64,000 bases of DNA from Heterodera schachtii (taxonomy: Eukaryota > Nematoda > Chromadorea > Rhabditida > Heteroderidae): NCBI GenBank assembly GCA_023374025.1, contig SIJG01000032.1, forward strand, positions 149,197-213,196, given 5' to 3'. The notes below the pieces were generated by a model. That model saw only the letters and a program-made list of their open reading frames with translations. It did no database searches and had not been told where the DNA came from. Position numbers and translations under genes: made by a program. Shown here piece after piece: positions 14,103-27,020 of the stretch (its first letter is position 1; every line of letters begins with the position of its first letter).

Positions 14103-14947
14103 TTAATTTTGAGTTTGATTTTTTAAAACACTGATTGCCCATTTCGCTGGTTGTTCTTCTTGTTCGTCCGGCGGTTGCGCTGGTTGTTCTTCTTGTTCGT
14201 CCGGCGGTTGCTGTTGCTGCATTTGAATACTTTCAACCATATTTTGGTCACCAATTTTCAGGCGTAACAAACGCTTGATGCATTTTCCTGAAACAATTAG
14301 CAAAAATTAAAAAAAAATCAAACAAATTAAAAAATTAAACATTAAACAGTTAAATAAAACAGAATTATCATACCGAAATATTTTATATTGGAAACAAATT
14401 CTAAACGGTAGGCATTGATGGTGCAAATTGTTACGATTGGAACTAAAGCGGACGGTAAAAACAGTGGAATAGGTGACAATATGTTGTAATACAGAAACCA
14501 TTCCCATTCTTTTATATCAATTTTGAACAACAGGAGCACAATTTGAAAAATAAGTGAGAAATAAATGATGAGGGGCATTGAAGCCTAAATAAATTTAAAT
14601 TAAAATACCAAAAAATAATTTACATTTAAATTACACAATTACCTAATAAAATTTAAATTAAAGTACCAAAAAAAATTTACATTTAAATTCTACAATTTAT
14701 ATGATTTTAATTAACCTGAATAATGAGACTTCGAGACACTTGATTGTTCATTTCAAGCATCTTTTTGGCTATTTCAGAAGAAGAAATACTTTAAAAATAA
14801 TTATTTAAAATTACTAAAAAAAATCGTTTTTACCTTTTCGATTTAAAATCAAATAATTTTGATACGAAATGCTAAACCAAAATTAAGAGATATGCAAAAG
14901 TGGATAAAAAGGATAAGATAGTAGGATCCAACAATCATAGGGCTATC
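14103..14947 (-). pseudogene. Truncated chemoreceptor pseudogene (exons 5-8)
   Basis: Reverse-strand relative of the intact receptor at 50704-52272, keeping only its last four exons: 14947-14834, 14788-14716, 14584-14374, 14287-14103. The TM7 exon (PLIIYFSLIFQIVLLLFKID ... NAYRLEF) and the tail exon (KCIKRLLRLKIGDQNMVESI) are open. Exon 5 has lost bases after AFRIK and runs into a stop. Exons 1-4 are missing: satellite DNA begins within about 30 bp of exon 5. The tail holds two copies of PPDEQEEQPA from a 30-bp tandem duplication (14157-14207). Confidence 0.8.
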
Positions 14948-14974
14948 CTAAATTAAATAAATCGAATTTGAAAT

Positions 14975-15720
14975 TTATCTAAAATACACATTTATCATTT
15001 AATTTTCTATAAATATTTGGTTCAAATATTTGGCTAGTGTAAAAAGTTTGTTGAAATGTTTGTGTAAATTACAAATGATAAAATGTTTGGTTCAAATAGT
15101 TGTTCAATAATCATCAAACCTATGTTTATTAAGGGAAATGTACAAAAAACTAAAACATTTTACAAGTACCATCGCATTTTTTCTTTGTTTTCTTGTAAAT
15201 TGTAATTGATAAAATATTTGGATCAAACAATTTTCGTACTTGTAAAATGTTTTAGTGTTTTGTTCATTTACCATTAATAAACAAAGATTTGATGATTAAA
15301 ATATTTATCAATTACTAACAAAAATATGTTTAATTATTTACTATTATAAAAAACTTTTTCAATTATTGTACAAATATTTGATCCGAACATTTTATCAATT
15401 AAAATATAATACCAAACACAATAACTGCCAAACATCTCACCCAAACATTTAAAATTTACTGCCAAACATTTGTTTAAATATTTATACCGATATTACAAAA
15501 AACATTTTACACTTACTTAACAACTGTTAGATCCGAATATAATATACGCACAATTTATCAATATATACAGCATAATTAGAGCAAGTGCAAAAAGATAAAA
15601 TGATAAATGTTTGGTGAAATGTTTGGCAGTAAAGGTAGAAAAGTTTTACTCGCATTTTTTCTTTGTTTTCTTGTAAATTGTAATTGATAAAATATTTATT
15701 TTTATTCAAATAAAAAATAA
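14975..15720. repeat. Satellite block 2 (mosaic)
   Basis: Mixed-orientation pieces of the same satellite. It includes a partial duplicate of the inverted-arm edge: 'gcacaatttatcaatatata' at about 15548 matches 18210-18230 and the reverse of 10255-10275. It ends where the non-LTR remnant begins. Confidence 0.8.
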
Positions 15721-16207
15721 AATCCAACGAAGGGGTGACCACTTACACGTTGAATTATAAAATAGTAATAGTATTATGGAAGAATGGGTACTTTTAGAGT
15801 TAAATTTTGTTAGCCTCCAGCCACGTCTGTATTCGCTTTTTGAAGCAGTCAACAGACGGGGCATCTGTTAACACTTTGTTAAGTTTGGACCAAATTAGAG
15901 CAGTTCTATTAATAAAAGAATGGGATGTTTTAGTGCATTGTGATTTTAACACAACTTTACGTCTTAAATTGTATGGAAAGTGATCGGAAATTAAAGGAAA
16001 AATATCTTTTTTGAGATGGGTTAGACCATTAATGATTTTAAATGCTTGGACTAGGTCTATAACTTTTCTTCTTTCTCTAAAGATTGTATCTTGAAAAAAC
16101 TGAGACGTTGTTGGTAGGGAATATAAGGTACCGTATATGCTCTAATTATCCCCCTGTCTCCTTTAATCCCACTGTCTCCTATTATGCCCCCCTTTCTGAG
16201 GAGGTTG

Positions 16208-16275
16208 AACAATAATCCCCCCGTCTCCTTTTATCCCCCCGGGGGGATAAAAGGAGACGGGGGGATTATTGTTCA
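16208..16275. repeat. Perfect 68-bp palindrome
   Basis: gaacaataatccccccgtct... reads identically on both strands with its centre at CCCCCCGGGGGG (about 16236-16247). An uninterrupted palindrome of this length can extrude a hairpin and is normally unstable. A shorter version of the same words occurs near the right end (about 17300-17340). Confidence 0.85.
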
Positions 16276-16438
16276 ATTCTTTGAAAGAATTTAATAAATT
16301 TAATAATTCAAAATCGAAACTCATTTCAATATATAATAAATATGAAAAAAATAATACAGAAAAATCACTTACTTCACCGTGATACGAACTGATCCCCTCC
16401 CCCTCACAATCAGAATGATGCCTCAGAATCGGACGACA

Positions 16439-16832
16439 CCCAACTCGTACTAGGCCAACTCGTACTGCCCCAACTCGTACTGTTTTTCGACAAAAAAATC
16501 GTCATAACTTTTGTAAAGGTCGGTCAAATTAAACATTCGTGGTATCATTCTATAGCCCTTAGAATTCTCTATCTACATGCAAAAGGTAAGAAAATTTTTA
16601 TTGCTTTTCAAAAAAGTTATGACAAAAAATCTTTAAAAAAAATTTCGGCCCTATCTTTTTTCAAACTTGATCAAATTTTTTGAAACTTAGTGCGTAGATA
16701 GAGAATTTTAAGGGCTAGAATGAAACCAAGTATGTTTAATTTGGTTGACTTTTTCAAAAGTTATGACGATTTTTTTGTCGAAAAACAGTACGAGTTGGGG
16801 CAGTACGAGTTGGCCTAGTAGGAGTTGGGTTT
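16439..16832. mobile_element. Foldback element nested in the TA element
   Basis: Left arm cccaactcgtactaggccaa ... ctgtttttcgacaaaaaaat, right arm its near-perfect reverse complement, with a central spacer containing 'atagcccttagaattctcta' and the same phrase reversed. Almost the whole 394 bp folds on itself. The central phrase recurs in the foldback at 42497-42900, so they form a family with divergent arms. I see no clear target duplication. Confidence 0.72.
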
Positions 16833-17903
16833 TTACCCTCATCACCATATATACATGGATTCTGATGCCTTAACAAAGTCCTAACCCAAAATCTAATTCC
16901 AAATTAATTGATCAGCGCCCTAAAATACCCTTAAAGACATATAAAATTTCGAGTTTTCCTGTTTTTTAATTTATGAAAACTCCTTTCAGAATGGAATGTT
17001 GAAAAATTAAAATTTCCAGCTTAGATGATGAATTTCCAAAAATTAGCGTAAATCTCACAGGCTCAAAAATGGAAAAATTTAAAAACAAATTCAAATTTTC
17101 TGAAAGGTTTTCTCAAAATTTTTAAATATTTGACATTTTCAAATTTTTGATGTAAAATTCACAAATGCAATAAAAAATAATTTTTTTTTTGACGCGATTA
17201 CATTTTTTTACGAAATGGTCAAGAAAATTTACGACTAAATAAATCTGTCGAAAAATAATCCCCCAGTCTCCATTTATCCCCCCGTATCTAATAATCCCCC
17301 CCTTTCTGGGAAGGTTGAACAATAATCCCCCCGGGGGGATAATTAGAGCATATACGGTAATCTACATTTGAAGAGAGCAATTTTTGTAAAATATGTTTGA
17401 CATCTTTCAATTTTAATGATATCCTTTTTTAACATAGGATTCCAAATTTCAGGTGCGTATTCAAGGAGGGGGCGAATGTACGTCTTGTAAACAGTAGTCC
17501 ATACCCGAATTGAGCGGGATTTTAGAAATTTGGCTATATATCTGATCCTTAAATAAGCAGCCTTAGTAATTTTGAGATAGTGATCAGAAAACTTTAGCTT
17601 ATTATCAATTAAAATACCGAAATCATTAATCGATTCAAGCTCATTGATAATTTTGTTGCATAATTTGTATTGTTGTTTAGAGTTGTTTTTGCCAAAAAAT
17701 ATAATAAATGTTTTATCGGGTGAGATTTTTAAACCATTTAAACTGGCCCAATTTTCAATGTTTTGTAAAGCTGTGTTTAGCTTAATGCGCTCATTTCTTT
17801 TTTTGTATGAAACATATAGTTTCACATCATCTGCAAAAAGCTTAACTTTTATTTCCGAAGGAATAACCTTCGGAAGATCATTTATATAGATCAGAAACAA
17901 CAG

Positions 17904-18180
17904 TAAAATGTTTTAGTGTTTTGTTCATTTACCATTAATAAACAAAGATTTGATGATTAAAATATTTATCAATTACTAACAAAAATTTGTTTAATTATTT
18001 ACCATTATAAAAACATTTTTCAATTATTGTACAAATATTTGATCCGAACATTTTATCAATTAAAATATAATACCAAACACAATAACTGCCAAACATTTCA
18101 CGCAAACATTTAAAATTTACTACCAAACATTTGTTTAAATATTTATCGATATTACAAAAAACATTTTACACTTACTAAAC
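17904..18180. repeat. Satellite block 3
   Basis: Satellite in the 'ccaaacattt' orientation, continuing the sequence interrupted by the non-LTR remnant ('gtaaaatgttttagtgttttg' also occurs near 15243). It joins the right arm of the inverted duplication. Confidence 0.8.
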
Positions 18181-20892
18181 AACTGTTTGATTCAAATATA
18201 ATATATGCACAATTTATCAATATATACAGCATAATTATGTCCACGTGATTTAAGAAACCTAAGTGTCTAACCGGATAAATAATATTAATTACATCATCAA
18301 ATTATAAACAAATGCTAATTAAGGAGTGGAGCTCGTAGAATTAATTTGTTTTGTCTCGCTTCTCGCCTACGAAACAATTTTAGTCAATATCTACGAGGTA
18401 TGGCGTGTCAATCATTCCAGTGCCCGAACAAATGCCTCCCTCATTAGAAGAGAGCAATTTTGATTTGGACACGTGGCCCTCTTGACGATTAAGCAGAACT
18501 TGGCCCGTGCTTATGTTTCCCAACAAACAGCCATAAATGCCAAGCTCAGAGGTCACTTCCGCATTAAGCATTGGTGGAAGAAATGCACGCACAAAATGAT
18601 TCTAAAAAATTGTGTATTTGAAAATTAGCAAATAGATTTAGATAAAATTATACTAAAATAAATAAGTAATTTGGATTATATTAAAAATTATATTTGAAAA
18701 TGTATTAAGAATATTTTAAAAAAAGTTAGACCTACCCGATAAGCCTTCGGCTTCAATCTTTCCATTAATATAAAATCATTGAGTTCAATGGGCGATAATT
18801 GGGCCAATTTTTTAGGAATGTCCTCGTCAAAGTAATTAAAATGAGCGCCACATCCTTCACCAATCGGCTTTAACACATAGCGGTCCGGATGTTTTGTGGC
18901 CATCTAAATACTCATACAATTTTTGAATAATAATTAAAAAAGATAAAAATAAATTGTATTTTTTATTTTGATGAAATTATCTATATGTATTTTCAAGGGA
19001 ATCAAATAAATTTTAAAATTTTAATTACTTGAATCACTTGCTCATTCTTTTCTTTGTCTGCTTCAAAGCCCCACAGTCCAGCAAAAGTTTGGCGTATTTT
19101 TTCAACCAAATGTGCTTCGCTCGGGTCGGATAAGAACCTTTCAACCATGCCAGGCCGAGTGAGCACCTTGCAGAAAATTGGAATTTTATCAGCAAAATTA
19201 TGTTTTTTTATTATTACTTGTTGAATTTTCTTTGAATGACTCATTGCAAAAACCAAAGACGGCGCTTTCTTAAAAATTAGTTTAATTTCAGAATTTTTAA
19301 ATTAAATAATATTATATTTATATAATTTTTGAATCCTTTTTTACAATTGCTGTTGATCGTTCGATCATTAGCCGTGCGTCCAATTCCATGTGCGACGGTG
19401 ATGAGCCGAGCATCAGCACTTGATTGAACACGACTGCAACAACGCGACCGTCGTCAACAAGACGCAGTGAAAAGTCGACTGGGTCAAGCATAAGCCTACA
19501 AAATTAATTAATTAACTCATTACTATTATTATTATTATGGTTTATTAATTAATCCAATTTTACTTTGCTGTACATTGCATCAGATTGAGTCGGACCACGT
19601 CCACTTGGTCTTTGGACACTCGCTCAAACTCATACTGAATATTGCGACGGTCAAACTGCAGAATATCCGCATTTGTATCAACAAGGAAAAGCAAAACGGC
19701 ATCAGCTTTGTCAAACAATTGCCTAAGAATTTGTTGTAATGAGATCGGATAAAAAATAAACCAAAAAGAAGTTTCCATAATTAACAAGTTAAAATAATTT
19801 TGCATTTACCATGCATGAAAAAGTGCTTTTGCAGTCATTACGTCTGACCCATTATCCGGCACATTGCTTTTGGGTGCCTCAATGCCGGCCTTTTTGAGCA
19901 TGCGCCGGTGTAAGCGCGTGACCCGAGTGACTAGGCCGGCTCCACCCAACGCACTTCCATTTACTTCAATCTATTGAAAAAATATATATTTATATCAAAA
20001 TGTGAACATGAATAATTGATATTCACTTGTTTTAGCGCATAATTGTCTTCGTTTTGGTCATTCTTTGTTGAATGGAGCATATAATCCTAAAGAAAATTAT
20101 TATATTAAATATATTTAATTTATTTTAACACCGATCGCTGGAAGAACAGAGTGATCGGCTGATGAATGCCCTCTTCATATACTTTTTCGACAATTTCCAT
20201 GAAGCTCTTCACCACTTTGTCCGTCTTGATTATGTCTTGGTGCACAGTTTTCAAAAATTCAAAATCTTTGCTGATCCGAAAGTAAAGCAATTGCATGGCC
20301 TAATATTTAATAAATAATTATTATTTAACATTTAATCACTGATTACCGTTTGCACGTTCAATGCCTGATTGAAAATTTTTCGAGGAAATGGAGTCGGGAA
20401 CAGAGAAAAAGGCGCAAACTCGGCCAAATCACTTCTAAACAAATAGAGGAAAAATTTTTAAAAATCAAAAAACATTATTTAATATTTTTAAATTGTTTTA
20501 TTGCACACGTATTTAAATGTCCGCGAGTACGCAAAATCAGTCCGTTGCTGTGTGCCCAGTCAATGGCATAATCAATCAGAACTTGCAGTTCATTGGCATT
20601 TTTAACAACTTGAGATGAATCATAATGCTCAACTCGTCTCAGTTTCTTTATTTTTTCTCAAAAAAAAATTTGTTTTTAACTATATTAACTTGTAAAGAGC
20701 CCTAATAAACAAGTAAATATAATACTAATTGTATATTAACAAGATTTACTCTGTAAATTTCTTACTTGGTACAACAATTTTGTGTGAAAAACCATTTAGG
20801 CCATTTCATGTTTGCGTTTCTGTGCTCTTGGCCGGTAAACGATCTTGATATTTTCTGTTGCAGCCACAGCAGGTGTTTTGGCCAAATTTTGG

Positions 20893-20923
<31 letters not shown>

Positions 20924-21345
20924 CAACCAATGGATGATGATGATCAAGCAATGGCTGAACATTTCCCTTCTCAATTGATATTAAGTTGCCATTGCTTTGA
21001 ACAATTTGATCGTTTTCTGTGTTGCCATTTTGATCAGCTTCTGTCAACGAAATCACTTTATCCTTCTCCTCAATATTTTTGTTGATTAATAACGGTGTTC
21101 CATTAATTGTTGTTGCACAATTAATGAGAATTAAAATGAGTAAAAGTGACGCATAGAGAGGACGACAGGGACAAGGACAACAATAAATTCTTGGCATTAC
21201 AGTCATTTTTTGTGAATAGACAAATAATTATGTTTTTATTAAAATATATTTGGCAAATATATATTAAATGTATTAGGCTTTGAATTTGACTTTACTTTTT
21301 ATATACAAAAAATATTCTTATGCACTCTATTCGCCTTTTCATGTG
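18180..21345 (-). repeat. Right arm of large inverted duplication
   Basis: Reverse complement of about 7048-10330. All intron positions match the left arm. See the gene entry for the breaks. Confidence 0.88.
18380..21206 (-). pseudogene. Glutathione synthetase-like gene copy B, two frameshifts
   Basis: Inverted copy of the gene at 7190-10117. Exons by homology: 21206-20766, 20656-20509, 20434-20347, 20299/20300-20132, 20086-20027, 19970-19810, 19722-19564, 19495-19345, 19268-19218, 19166-19029, 18903-18736, 18601-18380. Signal peptide and linker are present, with His runs of 3 and 10 (copy A has one run of 8). A net 1-base loss before 20796 brings a stop after RAQKRKHEMA. One extra A in the run at 20279-20282 (four instead of three) shifts exon 4. 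The two shifts cancel after exon 4, and the rest is open. Residue changes such as RFLSDPSE for RFLPDPSE show normal drift. As written, only a 136-residue secreted His-rich peptide is made; the second shift lies in a homopolymer and could be an assembly error. Confidence 0.8.
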
Positions 21346-22443
21346 AATGATTAATATTGTATATCCGCTTTCAAATTGACGTATACATGCACCTAGTCAT
21401 AAATATATAAAATAAAGAAATTTATTTTAAAAAATTGAATTTTGTCATAAGACCAAGCTTGTAATAGTTTCCTATCAGCCGTCGGTTAATGTCTTGCGGA
21501 TGTTACACCCGGAACCATTTTTACAATTTTTTTTTCTGCTTTATTTTGCGATTGTAGCCAGCATTGGCAATAATGAATAACGTAAAATTCGACTAAAATT
21601 ATTAGGCGAATATATGAAATTTTTTTGAAGATAGCCTCCTGCATTAAAACCGGGACCTAAATGAAAAGTTTATACATATTTAATTGAAATTTTTTACATT
21701 TAATTCTTGTTTCACAGTGTATTTTTTTTTTTTTGAAATTTTGCCAGTTCATGTGAATTTTTGTTGAATGAAAAAGATGTACAGAAATGCACGGAAATGG
21801 CATATTCCATCAATTTTAAGATTCACAAGCAAAATTAGTTAAGCATCATTCTGATGAAATTTTTATACTCTGGCGGATATATAACGGAAAACTCAGAATT
21901 TGAAAAAAAAAATTAAAGCCATAAGCGTTGAAATAGTACCGGGAGAAAATTTGGTGCGATTTTATTAATTATAGAAAGGGATCAGTTCAGTAAAACTTTT
22001 AAAATTTAACCTAAAATAGGCATATTAAAAATTTCATAAAAATTTTCTAAAATAGAATTCATGATCAATTCTCTTCATTTTCATTACCAAGAAAATTTTC
22101 TTAATATTATTATTTTCACAATTAACCACATTCTAATTGATGGACCATCTGTTCTGGTCGCGCTTTTTACATGGGCAAATGCCAAAATTCTTGTCCCAAA
22201 TGAAATGTCCAATGCAATTCATTCATTCTTTTGCCTTATTTTCATGACACTGAAACTTAATTAAATTTTACATAATTAGGTAATTGACAAACAAAAAGCG
22301 TTATTTACAAAAAAAACGCCAATCTGTTGTAAAGGCTTCTGTAGATATATATATATTTTTAAACCTTTATGAATTTTTGTGTGTACAAATTTGTACCCAG
22401 CAATTAAATAATTTTTCATTTTCCAGATTTAATAATTGGATAT
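21346..22443. other. Intergenic, no gene seen
   Basis: AT-rich. An ORF at 22061-22264 has no recognisable domain and no splice partner. Nothing repeated within the window was noticed here. Confidence 0.45.
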
Positions 22444-22575
22444 ATGGCAAAGACAATTGTTTGTTTAATCAGGAATTTGTTTGTTTGGTCGGCTTTCGGA
22501 TTTGGCATTTTGTTTAATGCCATTTTGATTCATTTCATTGTTCGACACACACCAACGCAAATACGTATACAATTT
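22444..22575 (+). pseudogene. Orphan first exon of a chemoreceptor
   Basis: Open from ATG for about 44 codons and matching exon 1 of the intact receptor (50704-52272) nearly residue for residue: LFVWSAFGFGILFNAILIHF, then IVRHTPTQIRI. The match stops just before the expected donor and 'ccaaacattt' satellite starts at once. No later exons follow for 20 kb on this strand. It is a fragment left when satellite replaced or separated the remainder. Confidence 0.82.
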
Positions 22576-22584
22576 ACAACTTAA

Positions 22585-25500
22585 CATTTGAACAAAACTT
22601 TTTTCATTTACTGCAAAAAAGTTTTAACACGAACATTTACATTCACTATCAAACATTTGTTTAAATATTTAGCCTGTTAAAAAATATTTTACAATTACAT
22701 AACCAATATTTGCATTTTATCAATTGCAATTACAACCCAACATTTGAACAAACTTTTTACACTTATTGCCAAACATTTGGCACAAACATTTACAATTACA
22801 GTCAAACATTGATTCCAACTTACTTATCATAATTAAATATTATATGTATTTACCGACCAAAAATTTGATCCAAGCATTTTATCAATTATAATTTGTAACC
22901 CAACATTGATAAACTTTTTACATTTACTGCCAAACATTCATTTAGCCGAACCTTTATAATTTTACTTTTTACACATACTGCCAAACATTTAACCAAAACA
23001 TTTATCAATTCAACTTTTTACACTTAGTGCAGAACTTTTTACCCAAACATTTATCAATTCAATTTTTTAAACTTGCTTTCAAACATTTGACCTAAACATT
23101 ACATGCACTACCAAACATTTATGTTACTTATTACAAAAAAACGTTTTACAATTACTGGAAAACAATTGACGAAGAAAACATTTTATCAGTTACAATTTAT
23201 AACCCAGCATTAAACAAACTTTTTCATTTACTGCCAAACATTTGACCAAAACATTTATCAATTCAACTTTTTACACTTACTTCAAAACATTTTACTAAAA
23301 ACATTTATCAATTCAATTTTTTAAACTTACTGCCAAACATTTGACCGAAACATTTATATTTTAAACTTTTTACACATACTGCCAAACATTTAATCAAAAC
23401 ATTTATCAATTCAACTTTTTAAACTTATTTTCAAGCATTTGACCAAAACATTTACATGCACTACCAAACTTTGTCTTACTTATTACAAAAAACATTTTAC
23501 AATTACTGAACAAACAATTGACGAAAACATTTTATCAATTACAATTTATAATCCAACATTGAACAAACTTTTTCATTTACTTCCAAACATTTGACCCAAA
23601 CATTTATATTTTAAACTTTTTACACATACTGCCAAACATTTAATCAAAACATTTATCATTTTACTTTTAGCACTTACTTTCAAACATTTGACCAAAACAT
23701 TTACATGCACTACCAAACATTTGTCTTACTTATTACAAAAAACATTTACGATTACTGAACAAACAATTGCCGAAAACATTTTATCAATTCAACTTTTTGC
23801 ACATACTGCCAAACATTTAATCAAACCCATTTGACCGAAACATTTATATTTTAAACTTTTTACAGATACTGCCAAACATTTGACCAAAACATTTATCAAT
23901 TCAACTTTTTACACTTACTTCAAAACATTTAACCAAAACATTTATCAATTCAACTTTTTGCACATACTGCCAAACATTTAATCAAACCCATTTGACCTAA
24001 ACATTTATATTTTAAACCTTTTACACATACTGCCAAACATTTGACCAAAACATTTATCAATTCAACTTTTTACACTTACTTCAGAACATTTTACTCAAAC
24101 ATTTATCAATTCAACTTTTTAAACTTACTGCCAAACATTTGACCCAAACATTTATATTTTAAACTTTTTACACATACTGCCAAACATTTAATCAAAACAT
24201 TTATCAATTCAACTTTTTACACTTACTTTCAAACATTTGACCTAAACATTTGCATGCACTACCAAACTTTGTCTTACTTATTACAAAAAACATTTTACAA
24301 TTACTGAACAAACAATTGACCAAAACATTTTATCAATTAAATTTATAATCCTACATTAAACAAACTTTTGCACTTACTGCCAAACATTTGACCCAAACAT
24401 TTTTAAACTTACTGCCAAACATTTAATCAAAACATTTATCATTTAACTTTTTACACTTACTTTCAAACATTTGACCTAAACATTTGCATGCACTACCAAA
24501 CATTTGTCTTACTTATTACAAAAACCTTTACAATTACAAAACAAACAATTAACGAAAACTTTTTATCAATTACAATTTATAACCCAACATTGACAAACTT
24601 TTTATATTTACTGCCAAACATTCATTTATCAATACACTTAGTGCAGAACTTTTTACCCAAACATTTATCAATTCAATTTTTTAAACTTGCTTTCAAACAT
24701 TTGACCTAAACATTACATGCACTACCAAACATTTATGTTACTTACTACAAAAAAACGTTTTACAATTACTGGAAAAACAATTGACGAAGAAAACATTTTA
24801 TCAGTTACAATTTATAACCCAGCATTAAACAAACTTTTTCATTTACTGCCAAACATTTGACCAAAACATTTATCAATTCAACTTTTTACACTTACTTCAA
24901 AACATTTTACTCAAACATTTATCAATTCAATTTTTTAAACTTACTGTCAAACATTTGACCGAAACATTTATATTTTAAACTTTTTACAGATACTGCCAAA
25001 CATTTAATCAAAACATTTATCAATTCAACTTTTTAAACTTATTTTCAAACATTTGACCAAAACATTTACATGCACTACCAAACTTTGTCTTACTTATTAC
25101 AAAAAACATTTTACAATTACTGAACAAACAATTGACGAAAACATTTTATCAATTACAATTTATAATCCAACATTGAACAAACTTTTTCATTTACTTCCAA
25201 ACATTTGACCCAAACATTTATATTTTAAACTTTTTACACATACTGCCAAACATTTAATCAAAACATTTATCATTTTACTTTTAGCACTTACTTTCAAACA
25301 TTTGACCAAAACATTTACATGCACTACCAAACATTTGTCTTACTTATTACAAAAAACATTTACGATTACTGAACAAACAATTGCCGAAAACATTTTATCA
25401 ATTCAACTTTTTGCACATACTGCCAAACATTTAATCAAACCCATTTGACCGAAACATTTATATTTTAAACTTTTTACAGATACTGCCAAACATTTGACCA

Positions 25501-27020
25501 AAACATTTATCAATTCAACTTTTTACACTTACTTCAAAACATTTAACCAAAACATTTATCAATTCAACTTTTTGCACATACTGCCAAACATTTAATCAAA
25601 CCCATTTGACCGAAACATTTATATTTTAAACTTTTTACAGATACTGCCAAACATTTGACCAAAACATTTATCAATTCAACTTTTTACACTTACTTCAAAA
25701 CATTTAACCAAAACATTTATCAATTCAACTTTTTAAACTTACTGCCAAACATTTGACCGAAACATTTATATTTTAAACTTTTTACACATACTGCCAAACA
25801 TTTAATCAAAACATTTATCAATTCAACTTTTTACACTTATTTTCAAGCATTTGACCAAAACATTTACATGCACTACCAAACTTTGTCTTACTTATTACAA
25901 AAAACATTTTACAATTACTGAACAAACAATTGACGAAAACATCTTATCAATTAAATTTATAATCCAACATTGAACAAACTTTTTCATTTACTGCCAAACA
26001 TTTGACCCAAACATTTTTACACATACTGCCAAACATTTAATCAAAACATTTATCATTTTACTTTTAGCACTTACTTTCAAACATTTGACCAAAACATTTA
26101 CATGCACTACCAAACATTTGTCTTACTTATTACAAAAAACATTTACGATTACTGAACAAACAATTGACGAAAACATTTTATCAATTACAATTTATAACCC
26201 AACATTGATAAACTTTTTACATTTACTGCCAAACATTCATTTAGCCGTACACTTAGTGCAGAACTTTTTACCCAAACATTTATCAATTCAATTTTTTTAA
26301 ACTTGCTTTCAAACATTTGACCTAAACATTACATGCACTACCAAACATTTATGTTACTTACTACAAAAAAAACGTTTTACAATTACTGGAAAAACAATTG
26401 ACGAAGAAAACATTTTATCAGTTACAATTTATAACCCAGCATTAAACAAACTTTTTCATTTACTGCCAAACATTTGACCAAAACATTTATCAATTCAACT
26501 TTTTACACTTACTTCAAAACATTTTACTCAAACATTTATCAATTCAATTTTTTAAACTTACTGTCAAACATTTGACCGAAACATTTATATTTTAAACTTT
26601 TTACAGATACTGCCAAACATTTAATCAAAACATTTATCAATTCAACTTTTTAAACTTATTTTCAAACATTTGACCAAAACATTTATCTTTTAAACTTTTT
26701 ACACATACTGTCAAACATTTAATCAAAACATTTATCATTTTACTTTTAGCACTTACTTTGAAACATTTGACCAAAACAATTACATGCACTACCAAACATT
26801 TGTCTTACTTATTACAAAAAACATTTACGATTGCTGAACAAACAATTGACACCAACATTGAACAAACTTTTTCATTTACTTCCAAACATTTGACCAAAAC
26901 ATTTATCAATTCAACTTTTTACACTTACTTCAGAACATTTTACCCAAACATTTATCAATTCAATTTTTTAAACTTACTGCCAAACATTTGACCAAACTTT
27001 TACATGCACTACCAACATTT
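22585..27020. repeat. Satellite block 4 with ~1.6-kb higher-order repeat
   Basis: 4.4 kb of 'ctgccaaacatttgacc / aaacatttatcaattcaac / tttttacacttact' units. A long unit recurs: 'caattgacgaagaaaacatt' at about 23165, 24779 and 26395, i.e. a period near 1.61 kb. ORFs within it (24488-24709, 26085-26300, 26758-26991) are satellite translations. Confidence 0.9.

Larger units (their letters stand above)
16131..17357. mobile_element. TA-flanked inverted-repeat element (Tc1/mariner-like, non-autonomous)
   Basis: Ends are inverted copies: CCGTATATGCTCTAATTATC at the left and its reverse complement at the right, followed inward by runs of C/G and 'gtctcc'. The flanks are TA (16129-16130 and 17358-17359), a single TA in the pre-insertion retrotransposon sequence, which fits Tc1/mariner-type insertion. 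1,227 bp, no transposase. It also carries the hairpin at 16208-16275 and a nested foldback at about 16439-16832. Confidence 0.82.
15770..17900 (-). mobile_element. Non-LTR retrotransposon remnant (reverse transcriptase 3' part)
   Basis: Reverse strand. 17900-17343 is open for 185 codons and shows the end of a reverse transcriptase: FLIYINDLP, the catalytic box LFADDVKLY, then KISPDKT, TYIRPLLEYAPEIWNP and IERCQ, as in jockey/CR1-type pols. The reading is cut by an inserted element (16131-17357) just after CRLPY; on the other side, 16128-15800, the typical C-terminus resumes (RRKVIDLVQAFKIINGL, WSKLNKVLTDAP, FKKRIQTWLEAN) with at least one frameshift. The 5' part is absent. The copy sits inside the satellite and is dead. 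Confidence 0.85.

Noticed and set aside
20858..21085. Poly-Asp ORF on the plus strand
   Set aside because: It is the reverse-strand shadow of the His codon run in synthetase-like copy B.
24488..26991. Several ORFs of 60-80 codons
   Set aside because: They are translations of the satellite repeat and recur with its period.
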